The notes beneath the pieces were generated by a model. That model was not told where the DNA came from. It ran no database searches and saw only the letters and a list, made by a program, of their open reading frames with translations. Source: Thioploca sp. (GTDB lineage Bacteria > Pseudomonadota > Gammaproteobacteria > Beggiatoales > Beggiatoaceae). Taken from it: DNA of 34,393 nucleotides. Location: positions 1 to 34,393 of the forward strand of contig JAAUSR010000056.1 of the NCBI GenBank assembly GCA_012032555.1. The letters run 5' to 3'. A program made the position numbers and the translations under genes. Below, in pieces: positions 26,201 to 34,233 of this stretch; the stretch's first letter is position 1; every line of letters starts with the position of its first letter.

Positions 26201-29200
26201 ATAGAGAATCGATAGGGAGAAAAATAGGTAAAGTGCTATCAAGCTTACCGGTAACACTCACAGAGAAATGGGCATCATTGAGTTCACTGATTAAAATACG
26301 ATTACTTGGTAAATTTAAATCTGCCGCAAACTCGGCGTTAATTTTAATAGAACCATCTTTGACGAATAAACCGGCTGGTCCAATTGCGCCACGAAAATTG
26401 ATGTTTTGCCCAGTGATATTAAGCGAACCGGCTAATCCGGCTGTACTAAACAAGTAAACCTGGGTAGGATTATTGAGATCAATACCAAAATCAAGGTCTA
26501 ATGCTACACTACCCGTTGCACTTAAATCAGCAGCACCGGATAGGTTAGCTTGATTTAAAAGGGCTTTGATGTTTGGGTCAATATTCAGGTCAGCAATCTG
26601 ATCAGATAAATCTAAGTTGATATCCAAGGCATTTGTAAAGGATGAGGTTAAACCTAAATCAATCCTCAAGATATCAGTATCTAATGATAGATCAATGGTT
26701 TCCGAGTGTGCCGGTAATCCCATCGCATTTTCTAACTTAGCCTCAAGCGTTTGCAAAGAACTAGCAGGATCCTGTTGAGCGGCTTCTATTGCGGTGTTGA
26801 ATTCATCGACAAAACCTAAGAGATCATTAATACTATAGTTAATTAGCGGAATAGGCTTAGCCAATAGATCAAATGACTCAAGCTGATCTAAAAAATCAGC
26901 TACTGTTTCTAAGCTGGCAATGATTTCACTAAACTTGAATTCAGTAAACTTACTGATATCTAAATTATCGAGCACACTGGTATCAACAGTGATTTTTGGT
27001 AGCAATCCAATCAAAGAATCTCCAAAGTGCTCTACAATCAGTTTCAGTTGTGGGATATCCCCCCCAGCCAGTAAACTATCAATACCCCGTACCGGAGAAC
27101 TGAGATTAACCGCTAATAGCAATTCTCCATAAACTGGTTGATCATTATCATCCAATTTACCACCCATGATAGTAGGCGTTTCAACAACTAAGCCAATTTT
27201 TTCTTGGCCTAAGTCATCTTTACCTAAATTATCAAATAATTGACTCAGCGTAACCCGATCAGTAGTTGCGGCTGGATCCGGATTCTTAAGATGGGTTTTT
27301 ATCTCTGCAGATAAGTCACCATTACCACTCAATTCAATATCTACAAAACCAAACTGCGCCGTAGCTTGAACAGCTTCCGGGGTAGTAACATCCACGCGTC
27401 CCCAGAGTTCGGCATCTTCTACAAAGAAGCGATCCAGCAATGTCGGTCCCGCAATGGCACTGCCTTCAATTACACCATCTGCAGCTTTATCTCCTTCGCT
27501 AGCATCTGGTTGAGCAATACCAAGTAACAGCGCTGCAAAGGAACCATTTGTTGGTTCTATCCGAAACATGCCAGGGGCATTTTTATCAAACTGATTATCA
27601 AATAATTGCAAACCAGTTTTATCATCATTAATCGTTAACGTTACGCGTCCATTGGTGGCACTATTAATAATAGTTTGCAAATTAGCAACAGTGATTTCTT
27701 CTATGCCACCTAGAGAAATACCTTGTTCATGATTATCTTGATAAATAATAGTAAAATCATGAGTATTACTGTCGATTAAATCGTCACCTACACTTATTTT
27801 CTGTGCATTAAACCCTAAAGTTGGAGAACCAACACTTAGGCCGGTACCGGTTGTTTTTAAAACTAAACTATTTCCCGCCGTAGCCACACGGATATGACTA
27901 TTTAGATTATTGGCATCATTGATGGCACGTTGTAGATCATTGGCTAAATCATAAATGGTGGTATTATCTTGGGTAACAGTTGCTTTGAGGGTAATCGCAG
28001 TACCATTAACATTGATTTTGGTGTTATTAGCTAGTTTTACCTCTGAAATCTCGCTACCGGTAATAAAGGTCGTCATGAAACCAAGCATGCCATTAGCTTT
28101 TACAGTAAGTGGAGAGTGGCTCTTGATCAATAACCGGTCACCTTGATAACCAATTTCTATATCACTCAATTCGGCAGAATACTTATCACTAATGATGGTT
28201 CCAAGCGCTTTAGCTAATTCATAGGTATTATGATATTGTCGTAAGTTTTCAATTAGTACATCAGTATTATTGATAGTGAGTATGGTTGAATCTGGTAATG
28301 AGAAATATGGTGAATAAGCTACACTTTGGGTAGCCACTATTTTTTGTTTTGGTTCTAGTTGTTCAGGAATATTAATAAAACCAAGATCTTCATTAACTGC
28401 TACGGTAATTTTATCATTGGGTTTATTTGCGGTGATAATCAAATAATTATTTTTATAGCTAACGGTTACCTTATCTTTAAGCTCAGTCTCATTAATAGCA
28501 GTATTAATAGCTGTTACCAACTCATTAAGATCTTTATAGCTGCGTAAATCCTTGATATGAACATCTAAGCCATTAATAACTAAAGTCGTTGAATCAGGCA
28601 ATTCAAAATATTGAACAGCTTCATCGGCAAGAATATATTGTTGTTCAGAAGTATTCCCTGTTACAGTCAAAGATGAATTTTCATCTAAAAAAGGTGCACC
28701 TTCTACTTCTCCTAAATTTAATCCTACCGTTAAGGCCATACCGGCTTCGCCACCTAACTGTAAACTTGCATTGCTAGTGATGTTAGTTAGGGGAGACAAA
28801 TCCAAATCAAAGTTAATGGGAACGTTAAAGTTGAGTAACTCATGGCTAAATGCTAGCGCATAAGTTAATTCGTTGGTTACAGGATCATAATGCGCTGAAA
28901 CTTTACTTAGATCATCACCAAACAAAAGTTTAGCTAATTCGATAGCCAGCGTTTGTGCAGAATTAAATTGCAGTGGATTCTCACACGGTTTAAAATTAGG
29001 GTTAAGCAATTTTGGTAAATCATCTGTTATATCTAAATTATCTAAATCATCATAAATTAACGTATCCGATAATGTATCAGCAAAATCAAGCACATTGCCA
29101 AAATTATATTCTGTAAAAGGAATATCAAAACTAGATATCAGTTCTGTCCCCCGCAAATTGTCAAGAAAACCACTGAATTGATTTAATAAGCTAATGAAAT

Positions 29201-30290
29201 CAGAAGCGTTTAATTTGTTGAAATTAAGTAGTTCATCAAAATTAGTATCCAGATTTAAATCAAGTTTAATACGTTCATTATCAGCAAGAGATTGACTGAA
29301 TGGATCACCATTGACATAAATGATTAACCCCTGCGGATCAAAATCCAGACCAGTGTCAACTTGGACCAGACCAGTATCAACTTGGATGGGTAAATTTAAT
29401 TCAAAATGGCCACTTCCAGCAACATCAACAATTTCTGAATTATTTAAAACCGCCTCAGCAGTAGCGCCTAAATTAACATTACCGTCACTAATAGAAGCTC
29501 CTAAAAAACCAAAATTGATAGCAATGCCATTTAAACTAGTATTTGCTTCGACTTGTGTTCTCAAATCGGTTAAATTGAACTCAGAATCAAACTCAATACC
29601 AATCGTAGTTGATATGATAAGCTCGTTATTGTTAGGTAATACAATCCCTAGTTTCTCAGCCTGAACACCCAGATCAATAGGCAAAGATTGTGTATGGGTA
29701 AAAGCAACATTGGTGGAAGAAGAATCTGAATAATTTATAGAAAAATCTAAGTAATCCTCAGACAAAGAATCTTTATTTTCAAAATGTTCATTAAAATCAG
29801 ATAACTCTTGAATTTTTTCTTTAACATCACCATTTAAAAAGAATTCTTGAATGGTTACTTTGTTATCCTGGTTTTTGTCAAGAATGTCGAGGTTAATAAC
29901 CGGATCTGTACCTGAATTTTCGTATCCTTTTGAAATATCAATTGCCAACAATTCATCAATTGTTGGTGCAAAGCCAACTAAAGTTTCGGCATCAATTTGC
30001 TTAGAAAGTGTAATAACCGGTAGGGCTGTGTTCAGAAAGTCATAGGAAAGAAAATTATCTAATTTATCTTCAAGTTGATTGATATCTCCTGAAAATAGTG
30101 GCGCAATAGCTGGAAAATCTGCCGATAGTAATACCCTTGGTTCTAGAGTTTCCACTATTAAGCGTTTTTTCCTTTGACATTCAACTGCTATGGCTTGCTG
30201 TAGATTATTCCTTTTCCACCACACATGAGGTAATAATACGTGTGTAGTTGCCTTTTCTTCTTTTTTCCGGGGGATAAATGAGGGCCACAT
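20262..30290 (-). CDS. Giant LEPR-XLL repeat protein with RTX calcium-binding repeats
   Basis: A 3342-residue acidic protein, probably exported and displayed on the surface. The N-terminus is basic, without a classical signal peptide, and carries KRLIVETLEPRVLLSADF with the LEPR-XLL motif at residues 49-55. This motif marks the N-termini of very long repetitive bacterial proteins. In order: an EF-hand-like loop (DKNQDNKVTIQEF), a long acidic beta-rich body, three Flagellin_IN-like repeats (about 570-780, e.g. TTLVINGLDVHIKDL), two more loops (LLQDNDGNNTITQAD; DPDFDNKVRVDEM), RTX nonapeptides such as GGEGADMLYG (about 2160-2445), and Calx-beta-like repeats near residues 2830 and 3130. It ends acidic, without a clear type I secretion signal. 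GGAGAG lies 11 bases before the ATG. Its 10 kb frame is unbroken. Likely an adhesin or sheath component that needs calcium; this is inference. Confidence 0.9.
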   Translation of the reverse strand: MWPSFIPRKKEEKATTHVLLPHVWWKRNNLQQAIAVECQRKKRLIVETLEPRVLLSADFPAIAPLFSGDINQLEDKLDNFLSYDFLNTALPVITLSKQIDAETLVGFAPTIDELLAIDISKGYENSGTDPVINLDILDKNQDNKVTIQEFFLNGDVKEKIQELSDFNEHFENKDSLSEDYLDFSINYSDSSSTNVAFTHTQSLPIDLGVQAEKLGIVLPNNNELIISTTIGIEFDSEFNLTDLRTQVEANTSLNGIAINFGFLGASISDGNVNLGATAEAVLNNSEIVDVAGSGHFELNLPIQVDTGLVQVDTGLDFDPQGLIIYVNGDPFSQSLADNERIKLDLNLDTNFDELLNFNKLNASDFISLLNQFSGFLDNLRGTELISSFDIPFTEYNFGNVLDFADTLSDTLIYDDLDNLDITDDLPKLLNPNFKPCENPLQFNSAQTLAIELAKLLFGDDLSKVSAHYDPVTNELTYALAFSHELLNFNVPINFDLDLSPLTNITSNASLQLGGEAGMALTVGLNLGEVEGAPFLDENSSLTVTGNTSEQQYILADEAVQYFELPDSTTLVINGLDVHIKDLRSYKDLNELVTAINTAINETELKDKVTVSYKNNYLIITANKPNDKITVAVNEDLGFINIPEQLEPKQKIVATQSVAYSPYFSLPDSTILTINNTDVLIENLRQYHNTYELAKALGTIISDKYSAELSDIEIGYQGDRLLIKSHSPLTVKANGMLGFMTTFITGSEISEVKLANNTKINVNGTAITLKATVTQDNTTIYDLANDLQRAINDANNLNSHIRVATAGNSLVLKTTGTGLSVGSPTLGFNAQKISVGDDLIDSNTHDFTIIYQDNHEQGISLGGIEEITVANLQTIINSATNGRVTLTINDDKTGLQLFDNQFDKNAPGMFRIEPTNGSFAALLLGIAQPDASEGDKAADGVIEGSAIAGPTLLDRFFVEDAELWGRVDVTTPEAVQATAQFGFVDIELSGNGDLSAEIKTHLKNPDPAATTDRVTLSQLFDNLGKDDLGQEKIGLVVETPTIMGGKLDDNDQPVYGELLLAVNLSSPVRGIDSLLAGGDIPQLKLIVEHFGDSLIGLLPKITVDTSVLDNLDISKFTEFKFSEIIASLETVADFLDQLESFDLLAKPIPLINYSINDLLGFVDEFNTAIEAAQQDPASSLQTLEAKLENAMGLPAHSETIDLSLDTDILRIDLGLTSSFTNALDINLDLSDQIADLNIDPNIKALLNQANLSGAADLSATGSVALDLDFGIDLNNPTQVYLFSTAGLAGSLNITGQNINFRGAIGPAGLFVKDGSIKINAEFAADLNLPSNRILISELNDAHFSVSVTGKLDSTLPIFLPIDSLYAGDLAIFTPANLFEYQVNGLDEVLSKFQIDNFNLLDQMLLVVDGVDLFLERLQDLMDSEISSVSLPLIGDSLAEGARFIENFRSGLMEDFRAAVENAATPDGNFISAELYELLGPAGLNLLQDNDGNNTITQADIKLDTNIDEIDIPKQDLFMEWDMNLGSTILSTGTDIEFDLGIPGLGLETQGDITLDINWNLDFGFGINFTEGVYFNIVNPNELHFNVLATLRDAELAGKLGFLQLTITEDEIEPTYLLASFAVDLQNKLDAQDERLSFSELNRLQVTPKIAAKAEVNLDLELSIKSNFVNDIAVFPEIRSDFVLDWSLGSSEFDVNFNTPKPSLNFSLTPGDPYIEFGNINTIQAGLKLVEFQHVSLDLGSYITDFFGHVIERIQKVTGPIQPAIEFLTSPIPVISKLLHNQITFIDLAKSKVFGGQYNVGFLDSIRDITNLINIFPTDPDDLWIDFGSFTVFNIQDFDLQIDLTNANLKLADDQNYVDKARNINKNAFDQANGQSAEFLKKLNGTEGFSLPILTDSRQIFNLLLGEPVDLIKYDMQPLEAGFRYSKFFPIWGPLGARIGGALNAMIDFDFGFDTYGIQRFIESDFVNPNLVFAGFYVDDDKGPEVQIQGSLTGAAEVNLWIAYGGISGGIFATLKFDLFDPDFDNKVRVDEMISSIKFAHNNPLAVFDIYGDISAKMQWYVGVDLFFWSWEKRGTLANFKLVDFETHFPRQSILATEMGNGVLQLNMGDLADQRINYNTVDNGETFTLIDTGDGVKVTAFGQTQTYNNISKIVVRAGEGDDTITLLNNTRRLSDLDFDIEGGVGNDTIDVSQTKGQVIVRGGKGDDKIFTGAGNDKIWGDEGNDTLEAGDGSDWVFGDSGKIKAGEYLKVSQEDLDGVDIIYGQGGNDILFGGGDVDQIFGEAGADLILGDGGKINFTDRTQYNIISVEENEWEVIGGDDILAGGDNEDIIYGGIGNDTLSGGNDSDTLYGEKGFDTLAGESGNDYIYGSDDNDLITGGEGADMLYGEAGGDTIHGDAGDDKIFGGLGADLLHGNLDNDTIWGGSDPDRIYGDEGNDTLDGDEGNDIVFGYTGDYANLSEAQQTAITGDLDVDLIISTLENDVLDGEGGSDHYIVNMNGGTIDKQVTVLDTGLIDSGVDQLTINATEEADNFLLRSGVAKEALALVAMLKAQTEQTNVERIDYDRNIESMTINSFAGDDCFTLDDNRAITAINAGSGQDIFQVGQLSVTPNGNSEIDTDIFTTIETTQGFLSNGISEPTILNGDDGNDTFIISHNKAVLTVNGGDGDDEFTLHSFVLLGSQAITPNPTDTDIVSDADLIQYVVNAPANIDGENESNRVHLLGTEFNDDYIITAKGIFGGGLNVNFANVEFLELDRAEGDNQFFVHSTDANLVTRLMGELGNDSFNMSGDLLPVISNDLLGHSGIITHMVVSNDLNYNGIQVKALLVNVADNDEPGIVVTQSDGSSGIDTMISEDTYTVVLTHPPAPGEQVVVTALAPTKDSGNKPIIQFKIDDDELKSSVQLVFNDSNWQTPQTVTFTANPEIGNEPLFGIINHSIDSNDTLRGLISALVNDPATITLDQSIPSDLDLTDATIKISQGEGQGQIRSIDKVSNAVLALRTAWNIVPDASSCYEITLADGSVLSGCVLTAANETTVTINQANFGLTNLGGDLRGATLLITGGVGAGQERLILSNTADTLTLNKPWTIPLDNTSAFEIWRYNAVKSPSISVYVNDAPAAPVDITPVPGVQVIPTANSTEVIEGVGTDTYSLKLTQQPTADVKVYINPEPTITTRGQIFYREPQVTISGTSLQSDDDGQHLVFTPGDWDMPQTVMVNALDDSQVDGEDTQVFVPLPGISNLIQGALSLEEIAAASAISLGSVGDPLMLSLETHPQVSLDDDILKDPQEESTNSIASGTEEIMLFDEATSTFINKPVNTDTDQILSDEAFLVITPTDKTHISTTSIAW
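22960..23800 (-). repeat. RTX (hemolysin-type) nonapeptide repeat region
   Basis: Inside the giant gene. About 280 residues carry repeated GGxGxDxLx units (GGIGNDTLSGG, GGEGADMLYGE, GDAGDDKIFGG), broken by two linkers with GDSGKI/GDGGKI. This makes a calcium-bound parallel beta-roll. The DNA of the units is diverged rather than identical, so it is not a recent expansion. Confidence 0.9.
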
Positions 30291-30634
30291 TATTTCTATT
30301 ACTCTCCACTAATGTTAAACTACCCAAATACTTTTAAATACGACAAATATAATATTCTCTTTCTTGATACAGTAGTGAACTACATACTTTATTATAAAAC
30401 AAATAATTGCTTCGGTCATCTTAATCTTAAGTAAAAAGTACTAAAAGTTAAAATACCATAATTAAACTATTTTATAAAGATTTTTAATTAGTCATTTGCC
30501 TCATAATTAAAATGTTTTCTTAATTTTTTCTTACATCATTGAATATTTATTTCCTTAACCCAACTTTAGTTAACATTAACAACTGGTTAAATTATTGATA
30601 ACCGTTAATTATTTAGTACTAATAACCCATAACT
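30291..30634. other. AT-rich divergent intergenic region
   Basis: 344 bases between the leftward giant gene and ubiG. It holds the probable leftward promoter at 30391-30419. The part next to ubiG is rich in TTAAC/GTTAA words (e.g. around 30570-30610) but I could not find a regular repeat there. No ORF or RNA gene is visible. Confidence 0.4.
30391..30419 (-). promoter_or_regulatory. Probable promoter of the giant-protein operon
   Basis: On the minus strand, ATGACC (30414-30419) and TATAAT (30391-30396) are separated by 17 bases. The -10 is exact and the -35 matches four of six. The leader to the ATG at 30290 would be about 95 bases. Confidence 0.45.
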
Positions 30635-31339
30635 ATGACAGATAACATTGATCAACAAGAATTAGCTAAATTTAGTACTTTAGCAGCGCGATGGTGGGAT
30701 CCGAAAGGTGAATTTAAACCACTACATGATATAAACCCTCTGCGGCTAAAATATGTTGAACAACAAGCCGACGGATTATTAGGTAAAACAGTATTAGATG
30801 TTGGCTGTGGAGGTGGTATTTTGAGTGAGAGTATGGCCCGTCATGGCGCTCAAGTTACCGGAATTGATATGGGAGAATCGGTTTTAAAAGTCGCTAAATT
30901 ACATCTATACGAATCTGGTCTTGATATTGACTACCAATACACTACGGTTGAGCAATTAGCACAAGCCTATCCGGCTCGTTTCGATGTGGTGACTTGCATG
31001 GAAATGCTAGAACATGTTCCTAATCCACTTTCAGTGGTGATGGCTTGTTACCAACTCGTTAAACCGGCTGGGCACGTTTTCTTATCAACTATTAATCGTA
31101 ATTTAAAGTCTTACCTTTTCGCTATTATTGGTGCTGAATATATCCTTAAGCTGTTACCTAAAGGAACGCATAATTACGCAAAATTTATTCAACCAGCTGA
31201 ATTAGCAGAATGGGTACGTACTGCCAACTTAATATTACGTGCAATGATTGGTATTAATTATAATCCTTTGACACAACATTATTCACTCAGTCAAGATATC
31301 TCTGTCAACTACATTATCCATGCACAGCGTGATCTATGA
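30635..31339 (+). CDS. ubiG: Ubiquinone biosynthesis O-methyltransferase UbiG
   Basis: SAM-dependent enzyme that makes both O-methylations in ubiquinone synthesis. 234 residues, close to E. coli UbiG. Motifs: [20 protein letters not shown] near the N-terminus, the SAM loop [34 protein letters not shown], and [19 protein letters not shown]. No strong ribosome binding site is seen before the ATG. The stop overlaps the next ATG (ATGA at 31336-31339), so the two are translationally coupled. Confidence 0.96.
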   Translation: MTDNIDQQELAKFSTLAARWWDPKGEFKPLHDINPLRLKYVEQQADGLLGKTVLDVGCGGGILSESMARHGAQVTGIDMGESVLKVAKLHLYESGLDIDYQYTTVEQLAQAYPARFDVVTCMEMLEHVPNPLSVVMACYQLVKPAGHVFLSTINRNLKSYLFAIIGAEYILKLLPKGTHNYAKFIQPAELAEWVRTANLILRAMIGINYNPLTQHYSLSQDISVNYIIHAQRDL

Positions 31340-32007
31340 CTCAACCGATACAGACAGTCCTGTTTGATTTAGATGGTACCTTATTAGATACCGCACCAGA
31401 TTTAGCTTTAGCTTTAAATATTTTACTAGTTGAGCATCAACATCAACCATTGCCACTAGCTAAAATTCGTCCTTGGGTTTCACTTGGTACGACAATGCTT
31501 ATTAAGAAAGGTTTTAATTTGGGAGAAACAGAATCATCAATAGATACTTTACGACAGCGATTTTTGACCATTTATAGGGAACATCTTGCTGATCAAACCA
31601 GCTTATTTCCGGGAATGGAAGAGGTGTTAACTACATTAGAAAGCAAACAAATTCAATGGGGTGTTGTGACTAATAAAGCTGCCCGGTTAACTGATCCTTT
31701 ATTGCAACAACTGGGTTTAGCTAAGCGTAGCATTTGTAATATCAGCGGTGATACTTTAGCACAATGTAAACCACACCCCGCACCTTTACTGCATGCCTGT
31801 CAATTGGCACGCAGTATACCAGAACAATGTATTTATATTGGGGATGCTTCACGTGATATCGAAGCTGGACACCGAGCCGGAATGCGTACCTTGATCGCTT
31901 TATATGGTTATATAGAAGATCATGAAACGCCAGCACAATGGGGTGCAACCGGGATGCTCAACCAACCACTTGACTTATTATCATGGGTTAATGAGGTGAA
32001 AATTTAA
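31336..32007 (+). CDS. HAD-family phosphatase, MupP-like (or phosphoglycolate phosphatase)
   Basis: A 223-residue haloacid dehalogenase phosphatase. The nucleophile D11 and acid D13 lie in [12 protein letters not shown]; motif II is [11 protein letters not shown]; the Lys is in [13 protein letters not shown]; motif IV is [13 protein letters not shown]. Its nearest characterised relatives are Gph and MupP, the N-acetylmuramate 6-phosphate phosphatase of peptidoglycan recycling. MupP of Pseudomonas is also encoded beside ubiG, and the C-terminal [15 protein letters not shown] resembles MupP more than Gph. I favour MupP, but the substrate cannot be fixed by reading. Confidence 0.88.
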   Translation: MTQPIQTVLFDLDGTLLDTAPDLALALNILLVEHQHQPLPLAKIRPWVSLGTTMLIKKGFNLGETESSIDTLRQRFLTIYREHLADQTSLFPGMEEVLTTLESKQIQWGVVTNKAARLTDPLLQQLGLAKRSICNISGDTLAQCKPHPAPLLHACQLARSIPEQCIYIGDASRDIEAGHRAGMRTLIALYGYIEDHETPAQWGATGMLNQPLDLLSWVNEVKI

Positions 32008-32052
32008 ATTTACTTTCAAATAGCTAGTTAAGATTAATTGCCTTTATCTTTA

Positions 32053-32081
32053 TTGACAATAATGGGTGATTTGATTATTCC
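32053..32081 (+). promoter_or_regulatory. Possible promoter of the membrane protein gene
   Basis: TTGACA at 32053-32058 and TATTCC at 32076-32081 with a 17-base spacer. The start would lie about 25 bases before the ATT codon at 32114. The -35 is exact; the -10 is weak. Confidence 0.35.
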
Positions 32082-32113
32082 AGTTTTCTTTCAACTTCAG
32101 GGAGAATTTAACT

Positions 32114-32839
32114 ATTAAAATCCATTTTTTACTCGCAAAGTTGGTTGTTCCCTTATTTCTACTCATTATATTTTTCAGTTTAACCACTTTTATAGCGAAT
32201 GCTACTCAAGGCGCAGCGTGGGGAAGAGTCGAGGGGATTAATGGACACCGGATTTTAGAATTACTGGATTTACGTGAAGAAAATAACCTGGCTACTTGGT
32301 ATTCCAGTATTCTTTATTTCATAGTAGGGATAGCGCTAATATTGTTGGGTTGGGGAAATTCAGTTGAATTTCAAATTTCTCGACTGTCTCGCTTCCTATT
32401 TCAATTAGCAGCCACGGGTGCGATTTTGATATCAGCTGATGAAGTGGCCAGTATCCATGAAACCATCGGTAAATCATTAGCGCGTTTTACCAACCAGTTT
32501 CTCTTGACAACCCCAATGATAGATACTCGTTTTTTTTGGGTCATTCCCTTTGCGCCTTTCGCATTGTTGGGCTTGATTATGATAATTTACCAGTTACATC
32601 AACTGATTGCGAAGATGCCCAACCCAAATTATTGGCAACGTCAACAAGCTTATATAGCATTATGGGCCGCTTTATTATTTCTTCCAGGGGTGTTTTTGTC
32701 CGAATTAATGGAATGGTACTTGGTAAATATTAAACAATTTGGCACGGTTATCACTTGTTTTGAAGAAATGTTTGAATTACTCGGCATGTACAGTCTATTT
32801 ATTTGCGTGATGCGTATTAGCAAACCCTATCAATTATAA
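32114..32839 (+). CDS. Polytopic membrane protein of unknown function with SADE/HE and EE motifs
   Basis: An inner-membrane protein with about six hydrophobic segments. I do not know a name for the family, but the spacing of [25 protein letters not shown] and [13 protein letters not shown] recurs in many bacterial membrane proteins. The conserved Asp/Glu/His residues near membrane ends could bind a metal or be catalytic. The first ATG or GTG in frame is far inside. A TTG at 32141 is possible, but ATT at 32114 has AGGGAG 9 bases upstream (32099-32104) and gives the natural N-terminus [13 protein letters not shown], so I place the start there. tsaD begins two bases after its last base. Confidence 0.65.
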   Translation: MKIHFLLAKLVVPLFLLIIFFSLTTFIANATQGAAWGRVEGINGHRILELLDLREENNLATWYSSILYFIVGIALILLGWGNSVEFQISRLSRFLFQLAATGAILISADEVASIHETIGKSLARFTNQFLLTTPMIDTRFFWVIPFAPFALLGLIMIIYQLHQLIAKMPNPNYWQRQQAYIALWAALLFLPGVFLSELMEWYLVNIKQFGTVITCFEEMFELLGMYSLFICVMRISKPYQL

Positions 32840-32840
32840 A

Positions 32841-33857
32841 ATGCGTATACTCGGTATTGAAACTTCTTGTGATGAAACCGGCGTGGCGGTGTATGATTCA
32901 GAACAAGGCTTATTAGGACATACTGTCTATAGCCAAATTGAACTGCATGCACAATATGGCGGTGTTGTTCCGGAATTAGCCTCTCGCGATCACATTCGTA
33001 AATTAATACCATTAATTAAAACTGTTTTAAGTGAAAGCCATACTCAAACAACGGAAATTGATGGTGTTGCTTATACTGCTGGACCAGGTTTAATTGGGGC
33101 ATTATTAGTCGGTGCTGCGGTAGGTAAAAGTCTTGCTTGGGCATGGCAAGTGCGGGCTATAGGGATTCACCATATGGAAGGACATCTTTTAGCGGCGATG
33201 CTTGAGCAACCAGCACCCACTTTTCCATTTCTCGCCTTGTTAGTTTCCGGTGGACACACCCAATTAGTTGAAGTTGCCGCATTAGGTCAATATACGGTGT
33301 TAGGAGAATCAGTCGATGATGCCGCTGGTGAAGCCTTTGACAAAACGGCTAAAATACTCGGTTTAGGTTATCCCGGTGGTCCCGCTTTAGCGCGATTAGC
33401 TCAGCAAGGTCATGCCAATCAGTTTAATTTTCCCCGTCCAATGACACAACGTCCGGGTTTAAATTTTAGTTTTAGTGGCTTAAAAACTTGTGTATTAACC
33501 ACTTGGCAAACTCAGAACAATCCGACTGAGCAAACGCGTGCTGATATTGCTCATGCTTTTGAAGAAGCCATTATTGATACTCTTGCTATTAAATGTCGTC
33601 GTGCTTTACAACAAACTGGGCTGAAAAGTTTAGTAGTGGCTGGTGGAGTGGGTGCCAACCAGCGATTGCGTCAGCGTCTCATACAACTCACTCAAGAAAT
33701 TGGGGTAGCGGTATATTATCCTCGCCCTTTATTTTGCACTGACAATGGCGCCATGATAGCTTATGCGGGTGCCTTACGTCTTGCGACTGGTTACCAAGAA
33801 CCGTTGGCTTTCTCAGCTTTGCCCCGTTGGCCTTTAAATCAATTATCCATAACCTAA
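32841..33857 (+). CDS. tsaD: tRNA N6-adenosine threonylcarbamoyltransferase TsaD
   Basis: Catalytic subunit that puts threonylcarbamoyl on A37 of ANN-decoding tRNAs, together with TsaB and TsaE. 338 residues. It begins [16 protein letters not shown]; the metal ligands H111 and H115 are in [37 protein letters not shown] and [13 protein letters not shown] follow, and the third ligand lies in [12 protein letters not shown]. All are intact. Only one base separates it from the membrane protein gene upstream. The rpsU gene, which often neighbours tsaD, is not here. Confidence 0.97.
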   Translation: MRILGIETSCDETGVAVYDSEQGLLGHTVYSQIELHAQYGGVVPELASRDHIRKLIPLIKTVLSESHTQTTEIDGVAYTAGPGLIGALLVGAAVGKSLAWAWQVRAIGIHHMEGHLLAAMLEQPAPTFPFLALLVSGGHTQLVEVAALGQYTVLGESVDDAAGEAFDKTAKILGLGYPGGPALARLAQQGHANQFNFPRPMTQRPGLNFSFSGLKTCVLTTWQTQNNPTEQTRADIAHAFEEAIIDTLAIKCRRALQQTGLKSLVVAGGVGANQRLRQRLIQLTQEIGVAVYYPRPLFCTDNGAMIAYAGALRLATGYQEPLAFSALPRWPLNQLSIT

Positions 33858-34233
33858 ATTCTTATGTCGTTATGTTGGTTGGGTAGGGCACGGCGAAACC
33901 CCACTTATTCGATAAATTATTATTAATATCAGCGCCTAATTAACATTTTACTTTTCTGCTTAAAACTATTAGCATGGTTATATTAACTTATTCTCAGGTT
34001 ACGTACCCAACAGTTTTTTTACCGTTTCTCCTTTAACAAAGGTTGGAGGGAATTTAGCGGCGAGTAATTTCCCGATATTCCTCCCCTTACCAAATGGATA
34101 TATAAACTATGCGTAACATGAGTAACTCATATTATTTAGTCTTTGTGTTATCGTTGAGCTTAGTGCCAGCTAATCGGCGAATTTAATTTTAATGTCAATT
34201 ACTTAATAAGCTACGATAAACCAGGAGATAATC
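33858..34233. other. Intergenic region upstream of the last gene
   Basis: 376 bases. ATGAGT-A-ACTCAT at 34118-34130 is a 6-bp palindrome with one central base and may be an operator. No clear terminator after tsaD and no strong promoter were found. A 25-codon ORF (34109-34186) with a hydrophobic centre lies here but is not convincing. Confidence 0.35.

Noticed and set aside
34109-34186. A 25-codon ORF with a hydrophobic centre before the last gene
   Set aside because: Weak ribosome binding site and no similarity that I recognise; probably chance in AT-rich DNA.
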